From Sphagnum compactum (taxonomy: Eukaryota; Bryophyta; Sphagnopsida; Sphagnales): a DNA stretch of 64,000 bases. The translations under genes and the position numbers were made by a program. Of the stretch, positions 34,820 through 47,500 are shown one piece after another (within the stretch, counting starts at the first letter, position 1; the number at the start of each line of letters is the position of its first letter). The DNA lies in NCBI GenBank assembly GCA_965153455.1, contig OZ234503.1:1736001-1800000 (forward strand), in the 5' to 3' direction. Under the pieces are notes generated by a model. It was not told the origin of the DNA. It made no database searches and saw only the letters and a list, made by a program, of their open reading frames with translations.

Positions 34820-37800
34820 GAGTCTTCAATAGTGAAAACATTTTCACAAATAATGTACTGCACTTCTGGTAGCAAGCTAAGCTTTTGTCCTTTGACTTTT
34901 AACAGATTTTATATGCACTAGTACATTGCTATTGAAGTCACACTAAAGTCCTGGCTCATCTATTGGGTTTTTTCTTTCGAAATGCAACATAATAAATAAC
35001 AACACATTCCAAACCCCAAAAAAAAAACAAAAACAAAAAAAACTCTTTCTTCCTGCACCAATAAGTTATTAAAAAAACCACACATTTGCAATTTTGCACT
35101 TGGGATTCCATTCAATGCTCTCTTTTCTGTGGCTGCTGCATTCATTTAATGTTTGGACAGTGAAGTTTCCATTGAAAGACCAACAACAACAGAGAACCAA
35201 TCATTTGGAGGAGGCAAGGGGAGGAGGAGGAGGAGGAAGGGGGGGTTGTGTCTCCACTTTTCTTTTCCTCTCTTTTGCATCCCCAACTACAGTTATTGCC
35301 AACTTCTCAAATTATTACAAACTCTGCAAAAACTCTGGACAAAATTATTATCAATATGGCTCTAGTCTTCTGTATCCAATCCAGTGTTTTTTTTCGGAGT
35401 TTTAAACTTTTTAAAAACAATTTAAAGCTAAGGTGGTTCCCAAGAGTGTAAGAGCAGAGAAGAAATGGCGACCCTTTATTTTTTTTCAAACTGAAATTAA
35501 AATTTGGTGACACACTGTCAAAATTTTGTTTTAAAAATGAAATCAATCCTCAGGCTAATTAATGACAGAGTAGATCTGACTGCCCATAAATATTGAAGCA
35601 GCAGGAAATGAAATGAAATAAAAACGAAATAAAATAAATTAGGCGAACTAGAGGAATGAGAAGAGGAATAATAAGGGACAGGGAGAACCAATGCAACCAC
35701 TTTCTGGCTCAAATCATCAGTCAAAATTTAGGAGAAAATCTTGAGAATTCCTTTAACAAAAAAGAAATGACTACAATAAATAGTGCTTTCTGGCTATATT
35801 TTTCGCCAGTTTAGAAAAAAAGGCTGCTCCAAACTCTCTGCTGATCACTTATAATTAAGTTATGATGGAGCTGCTCTCTATTCTCTGATACTAATTCTTC
35901 AGTGGCATCTTCTCATCCACAAGGAGAAAGGCTCTCATCCATAATTTGCTCTTATTATTCTAGACTTTATAATACTCTGATGTTCACCAACTCAATTTAT
36001 AAACTCTCCTTGAAGTTACATACTAGGCTATATAGCTAGGTGAATGATCTCAGGTAGCTAATAACTCTTATAAGCTTGTAGGTTGCATTGCAGCTGCAAA
36101 CCCATTTCAAATATTAAGGTCTTGGTAGGTAAATCACTTGGTGGCTACTAGGCACGTAGATGTGGGTGGATGGTTAATGAATATAAATATATGGCAAACC
36201 CCCAGGATTAGCAACCAGACAAGAATACAATGAAAAGGTGTTTCCCTGTCCACAAACCATCCATCATGCATGATGCACTGGTGGGGTGCTGATTCATCAG
36301 CTTGATGAGATTGATTGCCATATTAAGGTGTGTTGTTTCAAAGATGGGTTCTGTAATAGACAACAGTAGTTGTGAGTTTCTTAAGAGTTTATTTTTACAG
36401 CAGCAGCATTAAAAGCGGCTGCTGGTGAAAAATCCCATACAATTAAATTGGGACAACAAATTGATCCACAGGATGATCAAGAAATTATAATACAACCAAC
36501 ATTATTGAGTCCATTTTCAAAACAGCAATTTAAAGCACTGGAATTGAGCATTGATCAATTCTCCATAATGTATTTAAGATCAATCCCATGAGCAGTCCAG
36601 TTTTTTTTGTCAAGAAATTTTTTTGTGACACAGCTAAGGTGATGATCATCCATTAACAGGTTTAGCCAAATTTGACTATAAAGGAAATGTGAAAGTAAAC
36701 AAAAGTATACATGCATCCTTCCATATTTTTGGCAACCTACTTGAACATGATATTGAAAAATCTGGCAATTAATTCTCTCAAAAAATTTCCCCAAAACATG
36801 GAGGCAATAGCAAACCCCAAAATCCACTTGTTTGACCCCACCAAAAAAAGCTAAAATTAATAGACAAAGATTGTCTTTGGCAGTGTCTAGTGCAGAAGCT
36901 GTAGTATTTGATTGATATGCTAATTTGCTTCCACTTGTTGACATCAGATGGTGGTGCTGCTGCTGTGCTGGTACTTAACTCACTATGCAAGTTCCATGAT
37001 CAAAATTCAGTCCAGTTTATAGTTTATAAATAGCTGATTTATGTGCAGTAGTGACTCTCTATTTACTACTGTTTCTCTAAGTCAGTCTCAAAAAAGAGTT
37101 GAGGAATTGACATGCTATTACTACTCATTAGGTGTTCTGGAAGGAAGAGTAAGCCATGAACTGACATGCAAATTCATGCACAATATTTTAAAGAAGCTTT
37201 AGGGTTGAAGCAAAATCATATCTGGCAACATGGGTGACAACACATGCTTCAAGTCTGCTTCACGACTATGATGATGATAGTGATGAAGATGATGATAATG
37301 TTGTTGATGATGTTGATGTTAATGCCTTGTCTCAGGTCTTCAACCATGAGCAGCTGATTGGGATCTATTGATGATGCAAGCAGGTCTAGACTCTTCCAGT
37401 GATCGACATCATGGGCAAGTTTCTTTGACTACAAAATTTTGTGTAGGTCTTAAGTCGTCTTCAAGTGATTGATTCTCTGTGCAGAAGATGAAGAAGATCT
37501 CATGCAGCATGCTGCATGACACTCAGACTACACCACCTCACCATATTGTGTTTAACTAACAGATGATCTGTAGCGATATTTATATATTATATGTAATAAT
37601 TTTGTGAAGTCAAAGACAGTGATGCTGATGATATCAAGGTGCACCACAGCGCATGCATGCATGCGCAGGGCGAGGGTTTTATAATTGTCCGATGAAGTTT
37701 GTGTCTGCTGCAGTACTCATGGAGATACTTTTCAACGACAGATTTGCAACAAGATATTATCGGTATTGAGGAAATAGCAGCTAGTGGAGATGTCGTGAAG

Positions 37801-38040
37801 AAGCTGGTAAAATGATCAAGAACAAAGTTGAGCTGATGATGATGGGTCTAGCTGTTGCGTATGTACCCACTTGAGCTGATCTCTAAGTTTAGAAGATTGC
37901 TAGCTCAAGAGATGATTCTAGAAGAAGATCTGCAGTTCCCAATCAAATTTTCTAGAACAGCTGCTGATCTCTAGAAGCTTGCGATGAAGAAGCTGCAGCA
38001 GCTCATGGGTGTGCAAGATGTTACTAATTCGATTTATAGC
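34820..38040. other. Unassigned stretch downstream of the HD-Zip gene
   Basis: The last kilobase (about 37250-38040) is downstream of the minus-strand homeobox gene and probably includes its 3' untranslated region. It contains a GAT/GATGTT-rich run at 37265-37325 and many GATG/CAGC words. 35000-36900 has short frames on both strands with low-complexity Phe/Ser or Gly content and no recognisable domain. Confidence 0.4.
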
Positions 38041-38046
38041 TGCTAA

Positions 38047-39060
38047 CTAAGCAGGTGGGAAGGTTTTCAGTTTCTTGCAAGAATTGCACAGGAGCATTTG
38101 GATTTGCACTGCGGGACCCGATCGACTCTCGACAGTAGTACCAGCAGCTTGATCATGAGTTGACGCGGGTGATCGGCCATAATTATAGAGCACCGATTCG
38201 TGGCTCATTCTCTCGTTCTGCAAACAGAAAATCAATCTTATCGGAACCTGCATGTGTTATGGGGTGTACGCGAAAGAATCACTTGCAAAAACAAGCAGTT
38301 TGAGATCTTGGAGTACCTGGATGAGAAGGTTCAGGTGATGGTTCTCGGCAATCAGATCTTGACAACGTTGTCTCAGGACGTCGCAATCGGAGTCAGTGGC
38401 CTTGGCTTTGCCGCGAGCTCGGCGGTTCTGGAACCAGATATCCACTTGCCTGGGTTGAACTCCCAGCTCCCGAGCAAGATCGGCTTTCTGGTAACAATTG
38501 GGCCGTTGGAGTGTCTGGAAGGTGTGCTCCAGCAACCTCACTTGCGGCTTCGTGAACCTCAGCTTCTGGCTTGACCCTGCAGCCAGCATCACCCGTGCAG
38601 CGAGCTCAAACAAAATTGCTGAGGAAGAACATTGCTGCACAGGGAGACTCCTAAAGCTACCGGATCATGGCTAGTCTGATCATCGACCCTAGCTCCCAGC
38701 AGCTCTAGTTTCTCTAGGAATCAAGGCAAGGCTCAAGCTGCTGATGAACTCGGACAACTGCATGCAAGAGTATACTAGACCTGCAGTACCTTCTTCGTCG
38801 TCGTTGTCAAGACTTCCGTCAGAACCACGATCATTGCAATTCAGTGGCCTTCGACTGTTATAAAAATCGGCGGCGCCTCCTCCTCCTCCGGCACGCAGCT
38901 GAATCAGCTCGGATGCTGAATATTGAGGAGACTCGACTCCGCACAGACACCCAGCTGCAGCTCCATCGACCGCCGACTGTCGAGCCGCGTTGAGACCCTT
39001 GATGAGAGCAAAAAACCCCCAAGGTTCAAACAGATCCCGACTACCGACGTTTTGATCCAC
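38047..39060 (-). CDS. HD-Zip class II-like transcription factor, 5' end unresolved
   Basis: Three exons fit. Exon A is 39060-38790. Exon B is 38576-38317, joined across a 213-bp GT-AG intron so that DNDDEEG runs into SSQKLRFTKPQ. Exon C is 38217-38047, after the strong acceptor TTTTCTGTTTGCAG. Exon B carries a homeodomain with an intact recognition helix (QVDIWFQNRRARGKAK), then a leucine zipper with Leu at exact seven-residue spacing (L-x6-L-x6-L, plus a fourth if the exon runs on). The acidic stretch before the homeodomain and the DCDVLRQRC zipper start are typical of class II, which bind CAATNATTG-like sites as dimers in the nucleus. Exon C ends with CNSCKK, where class II proteins have CPSCE. 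Exon A has no ATG and an in-frame TAG lies at 39069-39067, so an upstream exon is needed. The exon B donor at 38316 removes the fourth zipper Leu. A later weak donor, or read-through to the stop at 38257, would keep it. Confidence 0.8.
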
Positions 39061-41113
39061 ACCTAGCTAGCTACCCGCGAGATCCATACATTTGTAATAG
39101 CAGCAAAATCATCATGTCTTTAAGCATGTTCTGATGCCACAATGCTTATGTTCAGAACCGTTTCTGCAACACTGGGATTACAACTACTTTGCAGCAGGAG
39201 AAACATCCAAACTGTGCAACTCTACAACGACACAGAATCGATGCAAGCAAGTGGAGACTAGAGAATAATATCCTGCAAAGACGGATCATCCGGATACAAA
39301 GCAAGGACTCGACCCTCAAGGATCTTCTTCGTGGGGTATGAAGATGTATCCCAGAACATTTTACCAGGCTGTTGATGGTGGCGAAGATGTTGTTGTATCT
39401 GTCCGCCATGGAGCAGCAGGCTGCAGGCTCTCGTTTGAACTCACGAAGAAGCAAGCCTCTGTGATCAGCTGCAAGCTGCACGTCGAGCTGGTGCAATGAA
39501 GGACCTGCTGCCTTGATCTGGTCGAGATCCTTTGATCAGCTGCAGGACACGAGAATCTGCAGCAGTGGGACGAAGCAGCTTCTTTATGTAGATCAGCGGC
39601 GCCAGTATAACAGCTACTCATGCATCACTGCAGCAGCGCCGCCTTGAGAAACCTGTCAATGATCCGCCGTGAACAACACAAAGATACCGGATGCGATGCC
39701 TGCAGAGCCCACCACCGCAGCAGCAGAATAAATATTGTAGACTGTAGTCAAGCTGCAGCTGATTTGAAGAACCTCGATAGCTGCACGTCGAATGCTGCTG
39801 CATTACATGATCGAAGCAACGACACGAATGGCACTACATCAGACTTATGATCTCGACGTGTGCAGCAGCAGGCCACTTCGAGAGCTGCAACATAAAACTT
39901 GAAAAAGCGAAGAAGAGTGGAAGGAAGAGGGGTTTAAGCACATGTAAAGCGTTAGGAAGTGATATTTTTAGAAGAAGAAGAAGAAGCTCATGTTGTTACA
40001 GGAAAGAGATGGAGATGCAGGAGAAGCAAGCAGCTGCATGCCAAAAGTTGCAGCACATGAACAGACGTTGTCAATTAGCTGGTGGAGAAGAAGGCTCAGT
40101 TATCAAAACTTGTGTGATTGCAAAATTCATGGAGAAACCTCAATGGGAAATGATACAAACACAAGCAGAGCTCAGCAGGCAGCCTGCATTAACCTTAAAG
40201 CAAGAAGAAGAACCTGGTCGGGCTCAGAAGAAAGGGTGAACAAAAACCAAGCATCACATAGTACCCAAAACAGGGAAAGAACTCAGACCATCATCAGGCA
40301 TCATAAGGCAACATTTGCTTCTACTTTTTTAAAAAAACCTCTAAGAGTCCTGGGGACCCCGCAAGAGTAAAAGAAAACAAGCCCCAACCCAAGAGGCTAG
40401 ACTCTCCTCCAAAGTAGGAAGAAACAAAAACAAAGCAAAACAAAACAAGAAAGACTCAAGATTTGAGACGCTTAAGAGTCACGCAAATGGGCATGTGGAA
40501 CAGGAAAGGAAAAAAAAAAGTTCTCAGAAACATGGAGGTACACACTACACACACACACAAACCTAGAGAGTGAAGAAGAAGTTGACTGACTCCAGCAGGA
40601 GACGAAAAAGGAGAGCAGCGAACTGATCACTGGAGAGCCTGCAGCAGCAGCAGCAGCAGCCTCCTCTAAAGAAAACAACAACAACAACAACACAAAAGAA
40701 GAAAAAAAAGGAAAAGAGAAAAAGAACCCAACCCCACTTGTAAGAAGAATATTCAGAACGATCCCAGCTGCATGATGATTGCAGAAACAAAGATTTGCTG
40801 TTCAGTCACACGACAGTCACGGATTCAACAGTGAAGAAAAACACTGCTGCACAGGGTCAAGCAGTCTGAGAGCTTTGCACACACGCGCAAAGTTAAAAGA
40901 AGGCTCAGGGGGTGGGTAGCTGGGTGGGTTTTTTTTCCAAAAACAGTACTAGTAGTAAAGTAACAAAGGCCTGGTGTTGTGGTTCCTGCTGATGAGCCTG
41001 CTACTGCAGAGCTGCACAGCCCAAAACTCCCTAGTAGCTACGGGGCGTCAATGATTGAAGAATGAGAGCAGAGATGGGGGAAGGAAGAAAAAGGGTGGGG
41101 AGGAGTTAGGGGT

Positions 41114-41130
41114 GGGGGGGGGGGGGGGGG
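41114..41130 (+). repeat. Poly-G run (17 G)
   Basis: A homopolymer of 17 guanines in the presumed HD-Zip upstream region. Confidence 0.95.
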
Positions 41131-41519
41131 AAAGGAATTGAAGGGAGACAAAGAGTGTTCAGGCAATGATAGATAGATAAAAGGGCAGAGCAGTGATAAT
41201 AAAGAAAGTAGCATTATGTTACTAGCCCTTTTGTGTAGGTCCTGCAATCTATCTATATATCTATCTATGTAGCTTCCTACCTACTTAGATGGTTAGTACT
41301 AGAAAGAGACCAGTCACCACACCCTCCAGGGCCTAGGCTCCCCCCCTCCGGGAACCCTCCTTCCCTCCCTCTTCTCCCTCTTCATTTGACTTCACCCAAT
41401 TCACGAGGATTGCATTTGAAGGTAGCCACAATTAATGATGAAGCTGCTACTACTATTACTACTTCTACATAGCTCCCCTGAGCCTTCCCTCCCTCCTCTC
41501 ATCACCAGTAATTAATAAT

Positions 41520-41523
<4 letters not shown>

Positions 41524-41556
<33 letters not shown>
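41524..41556. repeat. (TC)16 microsatellite
   Basis: An uninterrupted TC tract of about 33 bp (GA on the gene's strand). GA/CT tracts of this type are common in plant promoters and leaders. Confidence 0.97.
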
Positions 41557-41560
<4 letters not shown>

Positions 41561-41642
41561 TGCTTTCAGAAACCAGTAGCAACGCCTAATAAACATCCCA
41601 ATCCCTTGCCCTCCTCCTTTTTTCTTTTTTCTAGTTTTTTTT

Positions 41643-41746
41643 GGGAGGGGATAGGGGGACGGGGTTTCCTTCTTTGGATTCTTTTTTAAATGAAGTTAGG
41701 CCCAACAGGGCTGAGGGAATTGTTGGGAGAGGGGGCGGAGGGTGGG
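41643..41746 (+). other. Two G-quadruplex-type motifs
   Basis: At 41643-41664 the tracts are GGG-A-GGGG-ATA-GGGGG-AC-GGGG. At 41725-41746 they are GGG-AGA-GGGGG-CGGA-GGG-T-GGG. Both meet the four-tract, short-loop rule. They lie on the template strand relative to the HD-Zip gene. Confidence 0.75.
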
Positions 41747-42484
41747 AGAAGGGTCCAAGAAAGCTGCTCTCATGAGCAGCTACTTACTAGCTCCTCACAA
41801 CAGGTTGTGTGTTATTTGTTGCTGTTCTTGTGTTGTTGGTGGTGGTGGTAAATGGGGATGGCCATTGCGGACACAGATTTTTGTATCCATTATCCCCCAT
41901 TGATGATCATTACCAATCATTTGATGATGCTGTAAAAACAGATGTGGATAGGAAGGAGAGAGGGAAGGAGGGAGGCAAGGAGGGAGTACTACATCCATCA
42001 AATTCTTATTACCATGAGAAGTAAGGAGTACAATGGGAGTAATCGTATAACAACTCTAGTTCTTCTAACACTTGTGTGAACCATTGATCACCTTGTCATA
42101 GGACATAGCTCTTCCCTTTCAAACCCCTTATTATCAGGGTACATACACTTTCCTTTTTCCTGGTCCATCTATGACCACTCAGTTCATATCATTTCCTCCG
42201 GTATTCCCGCTCCTCTCATATATCCTCAGTGTCTCCTCCGCAAATCAGTGAAAAGCGAAGAATCAAATGGCTTGTGTATATAGACAAATGTAATGACTCG
42301 TGGCAAAACAAATTGTGTCAAGACTAATGATGTCCATACAAAAGGAAGCAGAAAAACATGCTTTTGCAGCTGAGAAAATGCAAAGGGAGCTAGGAAACTA
42401 TCTGCATACTACCACTTTTTATTCAATTATGAATATATAGATCGCTAGCTATATGTACAATATTTAACAACAGCAGATTGAATT

Positions 42485-42505
42485 GGGGAGGGGAGGGGGG
42501 AGGGG
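42485..42505 (+). other. Very short-loop G-quadruplex-type motif
   Basis: Four G tracts of 4, 4, 6 and 4 are separated by single A residues, a pattern expected to give a very stable quadruplex. Confidence 0.8.
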
Positions 42506-42699
42506 ATAGGCAATGGGCATCAAGGAGGGGCACTTTTGAGAATGTTAAGTTGAAATAGAAGTGAGTATACAATATTGAAAACTCTCAAGGCGAAGGGAGT
42601 TGGGTGAATTCAAAAGTGTTCGTTCCAAAGTTGTACACTTACACTTCTCTGAAATAGAAAATTTAATTACAGCAATGTTCAATGTTGCCTAATTTTTTT

Positions 42700-43064
42700 A
42701 GAAATGTTTCTCATGGTGCAGAGTGCACAATAAAGAAAGAGGAGAAGGGAAATTTTACCATAGAGTACACACTACACACAAGTTTCACTCAGGTTTGGGA
42801 AAATCCAACATAACAACAGAGAGGATGGGGGAGCCATTTGTTAGGGAGAGACTACAGAATGATGTAGCTTTCATTTGGCCCCAAGATTTTGAGGAATGTT
42901 CACCAGGTGCTAATAGTTATTACTGTGAACTGTGAGTTTGTTTTTTTTTTTTTTTTTTTCTTTGAGAACTTCATATGAAGTCTCTTATTTTAACTGATGG
43001 GGGTTTGAAGTTTGAACTTGCCACATGGGGAAGAGCTAATTTCTCCATCAGTCTCTTGTTATTA

Positions 43065-43096
<32 letters not shown>

Positions 43097-44566
43097 CTCC
43101 ATTCAATTTATGAGGTCCAGAAATTGGCTTATTAGTGTTGAATGTGGATTTATTGTCACAGTAAGTAGTGGCTGATGCAAAAGATCTTTGTTGTTGTCAT
43201 AAGTTCTGGTTATTAAAGAATGAACCTCCTACTACTACTTGCCATCATCAAACGCACAAACTCAATCAAAGGCTTTTCTGTCAACTCCTTCAACTTTGCA
43301 CCAAAACAAAAATGTTGAAAAAACCCGATTAGCTTCCTGGTCCCTGCGATTCAAACTTTTGACCCCAAAATTCTGAAATTCAGCAGCTCCTGCAAATTTT
43401 AATTATTGCAGACAGCCCCTGAGTCTACCACAATGCTCTAAACTTTACTGTACCAGAACAATTCCACAACCCATAGGTTGCTTTACATATGAATGTAAGC
43501 AGCTTAGAATAAGATTTTTAGCTCTTAATGAACACTTTTGACAGATATAACTTTGAATGTAAAGAAATAACAAGGAATTAAGATTGAGATTGTGTTGACT
43601 TGAGATTTGGTCTCCTTATTAGTCACAGCTCCACAAGGGTGGATAGCTGTTCTAAATCACACCCCCAAAATTATGGACTTTAAATATGAGTGATGAACAG
43701 ACCCAAAATTTTGAGTTAGTCTTTGCAACTTTAGGAAACACCAACAGCCTCTCTCTCCGATGTTCCATGCATGTGATCAAACATGCCAATACTAATCCAA
43801 GTCATCTTTTCACCAACGAATCACAACATAGGATACAGGAATGAGTTAGGGTGGGTTTCCATGTTGAAATTTTTTGAGTAGAATGTTGGGGGAATTTCCA
43901 TGTGGGAACTGTGAGCAGGCAGCCTTCACCCAGCCACCACTGTCACAAAAGCCATAGAACCATGAGTTGACAAGAACTATCATTTGAGAAGCAAAACCTT
44001 GGGCAGTTGCAAGAGGGAAGCAGTACACTTCACCTGGACCTGCCATGCAGGTAGGTGGGTGACCATATAGTAGAGGGGACATGAAAACCCATTTTCACTG
44101 TTTTGGCCAACAATTTGACGAAGAAATTGTGGGTGAGTGAGTAGCATGGACACCAACAATTACTCAAACATTGTAATGAAGATTTTAAGGCAGCATATTT
44201 TATTTGATATAATGATCAGGAGGAGACTCCTGAAAAAAGCACACAATTTGGCCAATATCCTGGGTAGTTTTGGAAACATCCAAATACAAAAGTTTTGATG
44301 GGTACCCACCTCAAGGATACAGTCCCAACTCTCCACCTGCCCTTGGTGCATTTGCAACATACTCATGTACATATTGGACAAGCTAATTTTTCATGAGCAA
44401 ATTGCCACAGAATAATACAATTGGCAACACATTAGTGCTCACTATGCTAAGTTACAGCTCGAAAGTAACACTGTAAATTGATTATCCTTGTGCATTTGTG
44501 AAGGGCAGTCAGAAGGCCCTTTATTGTTTTCACCTAATGCTCACACCAATGCATATGAATGCTGTT
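42700..44566. other. Intergenic region between the HD-Zip and FLDH-like genes
   Basis: Contains a 20-T run near 42940-42959 and a (CT)14 tract at 43065-43092. The few hundred bases below 44566 are downstream of the FLDH-like gene and probably include its 3' untranslated region. No further gene is supported. Confidence 0.45.
43065..43092. repeat. (CT)14 microsatellite
   Basis: An uninterrupted CT tract of about 28 bp. Confidence 0.97.
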
Positions 44567-47500
44567 CTAGTAGGTGATGCGACCTGTAGCTTTTAGCCAG
44601 GCCAACAGCTCACTAAGGCCTTCTTTTAGAGGTCGGGATTTGTACCCAAGCTCTCTTTCCGCCTTTGCACTTGAGTATGCCCACTGGTGCTTTAAGATCT
44701 GAACTGCCTGCACAGGTACACTATATCCTATGTCAAGTGACCACCTAAGATACACATTACCAACACATGCATGAATAGAGAGGTATACGCAAATGAGATT
44801 CTCACATCAATTGGCAGAGATAGACTGCACCCAGTTGTTAAGGTCCAGTGTAACCAATTGCAAAAATTGAGTGCCAGGTGTGGAAAAGCTTACGTTGCTG
44901 GTTAGGGTCGGCACACTTTTACTGATTCCTGTGCAAAAACTGAAGTAGGCCCACATGACACTTATGTGGCCAGCAAGCTCCAGTGCCCAGAATGGAATAT
45001 GAAATGATGGAGGTTTAGTGTGTGTTAAACTGGCAGCCAGGTCATAAATCTCCACATAAGAGGCATTGTCCCCACAAAGCAAGTACCTCCCTCCACCTTT
45101 TCCAATTTCCATTGCTGCCAGGTGTCCAGATGCCACATCATCAACATGGCTGAAGGAGAACTTGTCGGCACCATTTCCGATGTATCCAGGTGATTGCCCT
45201 TTAAATCGCCCTATCAACTGCAAATGCCAATCTCCAATCAATTCACAAATCCACAGAAATTTGCACCACGGTGATGTAAACAGGAACTGATCCCACAAAC
45301 CATATCAATATGATTGCAGACAAAACTCCAAAAAGTGATGTATCAAAGTAACCTAACAAATGTTCTGTCAGGTCCAGCCAAAAGAAAAAAACAAAGAAAA
45401 AAATCAATGCGGACATCACCTTGTGAGTATCTCTTATAAAGTATCATGTTCATCATAAATGGCAGTGTCTAGCTGTCATTACTCCCCACTGAGTTTAGAT
45501 TCTAGAGAACCTGAAAACATCTGAACACTGGTATATGTTACCCCTCCTTTGATGTGACATGCACAAGCAAAACAACAAGGATACCCCAGAAACCTGATTC
45601 ATCAGGCTAGAAGGCTCAGTATCAGGTCTCACATTTTCCATACTTATTCAATACCAAAATCTCAGTGAGAACCTCCACAAAAGCACCTTAGGTAACCAAA
45701 ACAAATGTTCTGCAAAGTTCTGGCAAAACCAAAAATAAACGTAACAAGAACAAATCCAGTCATGATCTTTTGAGTTTCTGACAAAGTATAAGACCATCAC
45801 TTTCATCATGAATGGCAGTGATAGCTGCCATTATTGCCCACTGCCATCATCAGCTACTAACATGTAGATAAGTACGCAAAAATCTGTTGAAGACTAAGAG
45901 GGCAAAACTCTACAAAAACATGTGTGCTGAGTTTCTGTCACATTGAGCAAGGGGAAGACTCAGTCAATATGTCAACTAGCAGTCAAGAGGCAGAGCCAGT
46001 TTTCAAAAACAGCAATATCACGTTTCAAGGAGCAAGCATCTAAGATAAAGGCATTATTCAATTACACTGTCATCTGTATACCTTGTGATAAGTGTCAAAT
46101 GCCCACACAGCTTACAACTGGCCTAATAATGTATTCATCAGAGGCTGTTTACTCATACACTACTGAGCTTCAAGGAAAGATTTGTAGATCTGAAACATTA
46201 CCATCAGAGCAAGAGAGTTTCCTGCAGTAAGTTTTCCAGGTCCATACACCACCCCTGGATAAACTGAGACAATTGGCACCCCTTCTGCAGCAGCCTCTTG
46301 AGCAACGTTGTCTGCTAGGAACTTTGACTCCTCATATGGCGACATAAACTTTCCTGGATGCACCTACACCAACTTTCCACCTTAGTTGAGCTTCGTTACA
46401 AAAAAAACCTCAGCATCTAAGCACCAGAACTCATGATCCTGGGTGGAGTCTGCGCATCATTGAACTGATTGTGGTCAGCTGCCTTGAACAATTTCAGTCA
46501 CCATACTACATTTAGTCTCATAACAACCAATGAAAACTGCAAGAATAGATGGATATCTAGATATAAAAGCTTCATCAAACGACCCGACAGATTTTAGTGA
46601 TGCAGAACTACAGTACATCTGTTTACTGGGCATAGTTTATGTGACTGACACAAAAATTCTCTGGGACCAACCCTGCACCATAATTCATGACAACCAATGA
46701 AAAGACTCAGAAACTGGTTCAACATTGTCAAGAGTTCTTGCTTGATAATGGTCAAGGATTGGGAAATCACCTGATCTTCATCAGCAATGTGCCCATCTGT
46801 ATAACCGAGAGCAAAGAATGATGATGTGTAGACAAGCTTCTTCACACTCGGATTCGCCTTCACAGCATCAATCACATTCCTCAATCCCTGAACATTCACC
46901 TGAGATTGCAATCCAGCCAATCCACACATTGCTCGTATACTTATTCCTTCTATCAACAGTTTCCATAAACACACAGAGGTTTCTCCCAAGTGATATGTAA
47001 GCAGCTGCAGCAGCTGCAGCACTTGCCACTGAGACCTGTACCTGAACTTGAGAAACATTCAATTTCATGTATAACAGAAATGTTTGTATAGTGGACTCCA
47101 CATGACCCTAGACTGTAGGGATACCAAACTTTGGCCCATTTCTATGTGCATCCCAATGTCAGAAATGTTTCTGTAGTAGACTTCATGTGACACTAGAATG
47201 TAGGGATACCAAACTTTGACCCATTTCTATGTGCATCCCAATGTCTCTACCCTGAAGGGCAGGCAGAGCCAATAAATGAAGGTATTATTGTCTTGTCAAG
47301 GGTCTTTGCGATGGTCTTTCTTCTTAGAGAGAGGAGACGTGAAAGGCAAAAGGGGAAGAAGAAGAAGAAGAAGAATAGGAGGAGGAGGAGAAAAAACCCA
47401 CAGTGATGAATTGGGAACTGTCAGGTAGCCAGGAGCCCACTAGGGCTGCTGTATGGATAACAGCATCGCAGCCCTCGCAAGCTTTGAGGAGAGCGGGAGC

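Larger units (their letters stand above)
39061..42700 (-). promoter_or_regulatory. Presumed leader and promoter region of the HD-Zip gene
   Basis: The region upstream of the minus-strand homeobox gene is GC-richer than its surroundings and full of CAG/CTG and GAAGAA words. It includes a (GCA)n run at 40641-40659 and an adjoining (AAC)n run. The minus strand is pyrimidine-rich from about 40740 to 40370, as in long plant leaders. It also holds a CT microsatellite, a 17-G run and three multi-G-tract clusters, listed separately. A 130-codon ATG frame on the plus strand (39847-40239) is rich in Gln, Lys and Arg and looks like a by-product of these repeats. The missing first exon of the HD-Zip gene should lie here. 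Confidence 0.5.

Noticed and set aside
38200-38574. Plus-strand frame of 124 codons
   Set aside because: It is antisense to the homeodomain and zipper exon, whose protein signature is unmistakable on the minus strand.
39847-40370. Plus-strand frames of 126-130 codons rich in Gln, Lys and Arg
   Set aside because: One starts at an ATG, but the composition follows the local CAG and GAAGAA repeats, the frames overlap each other and there is no recognisable domain.
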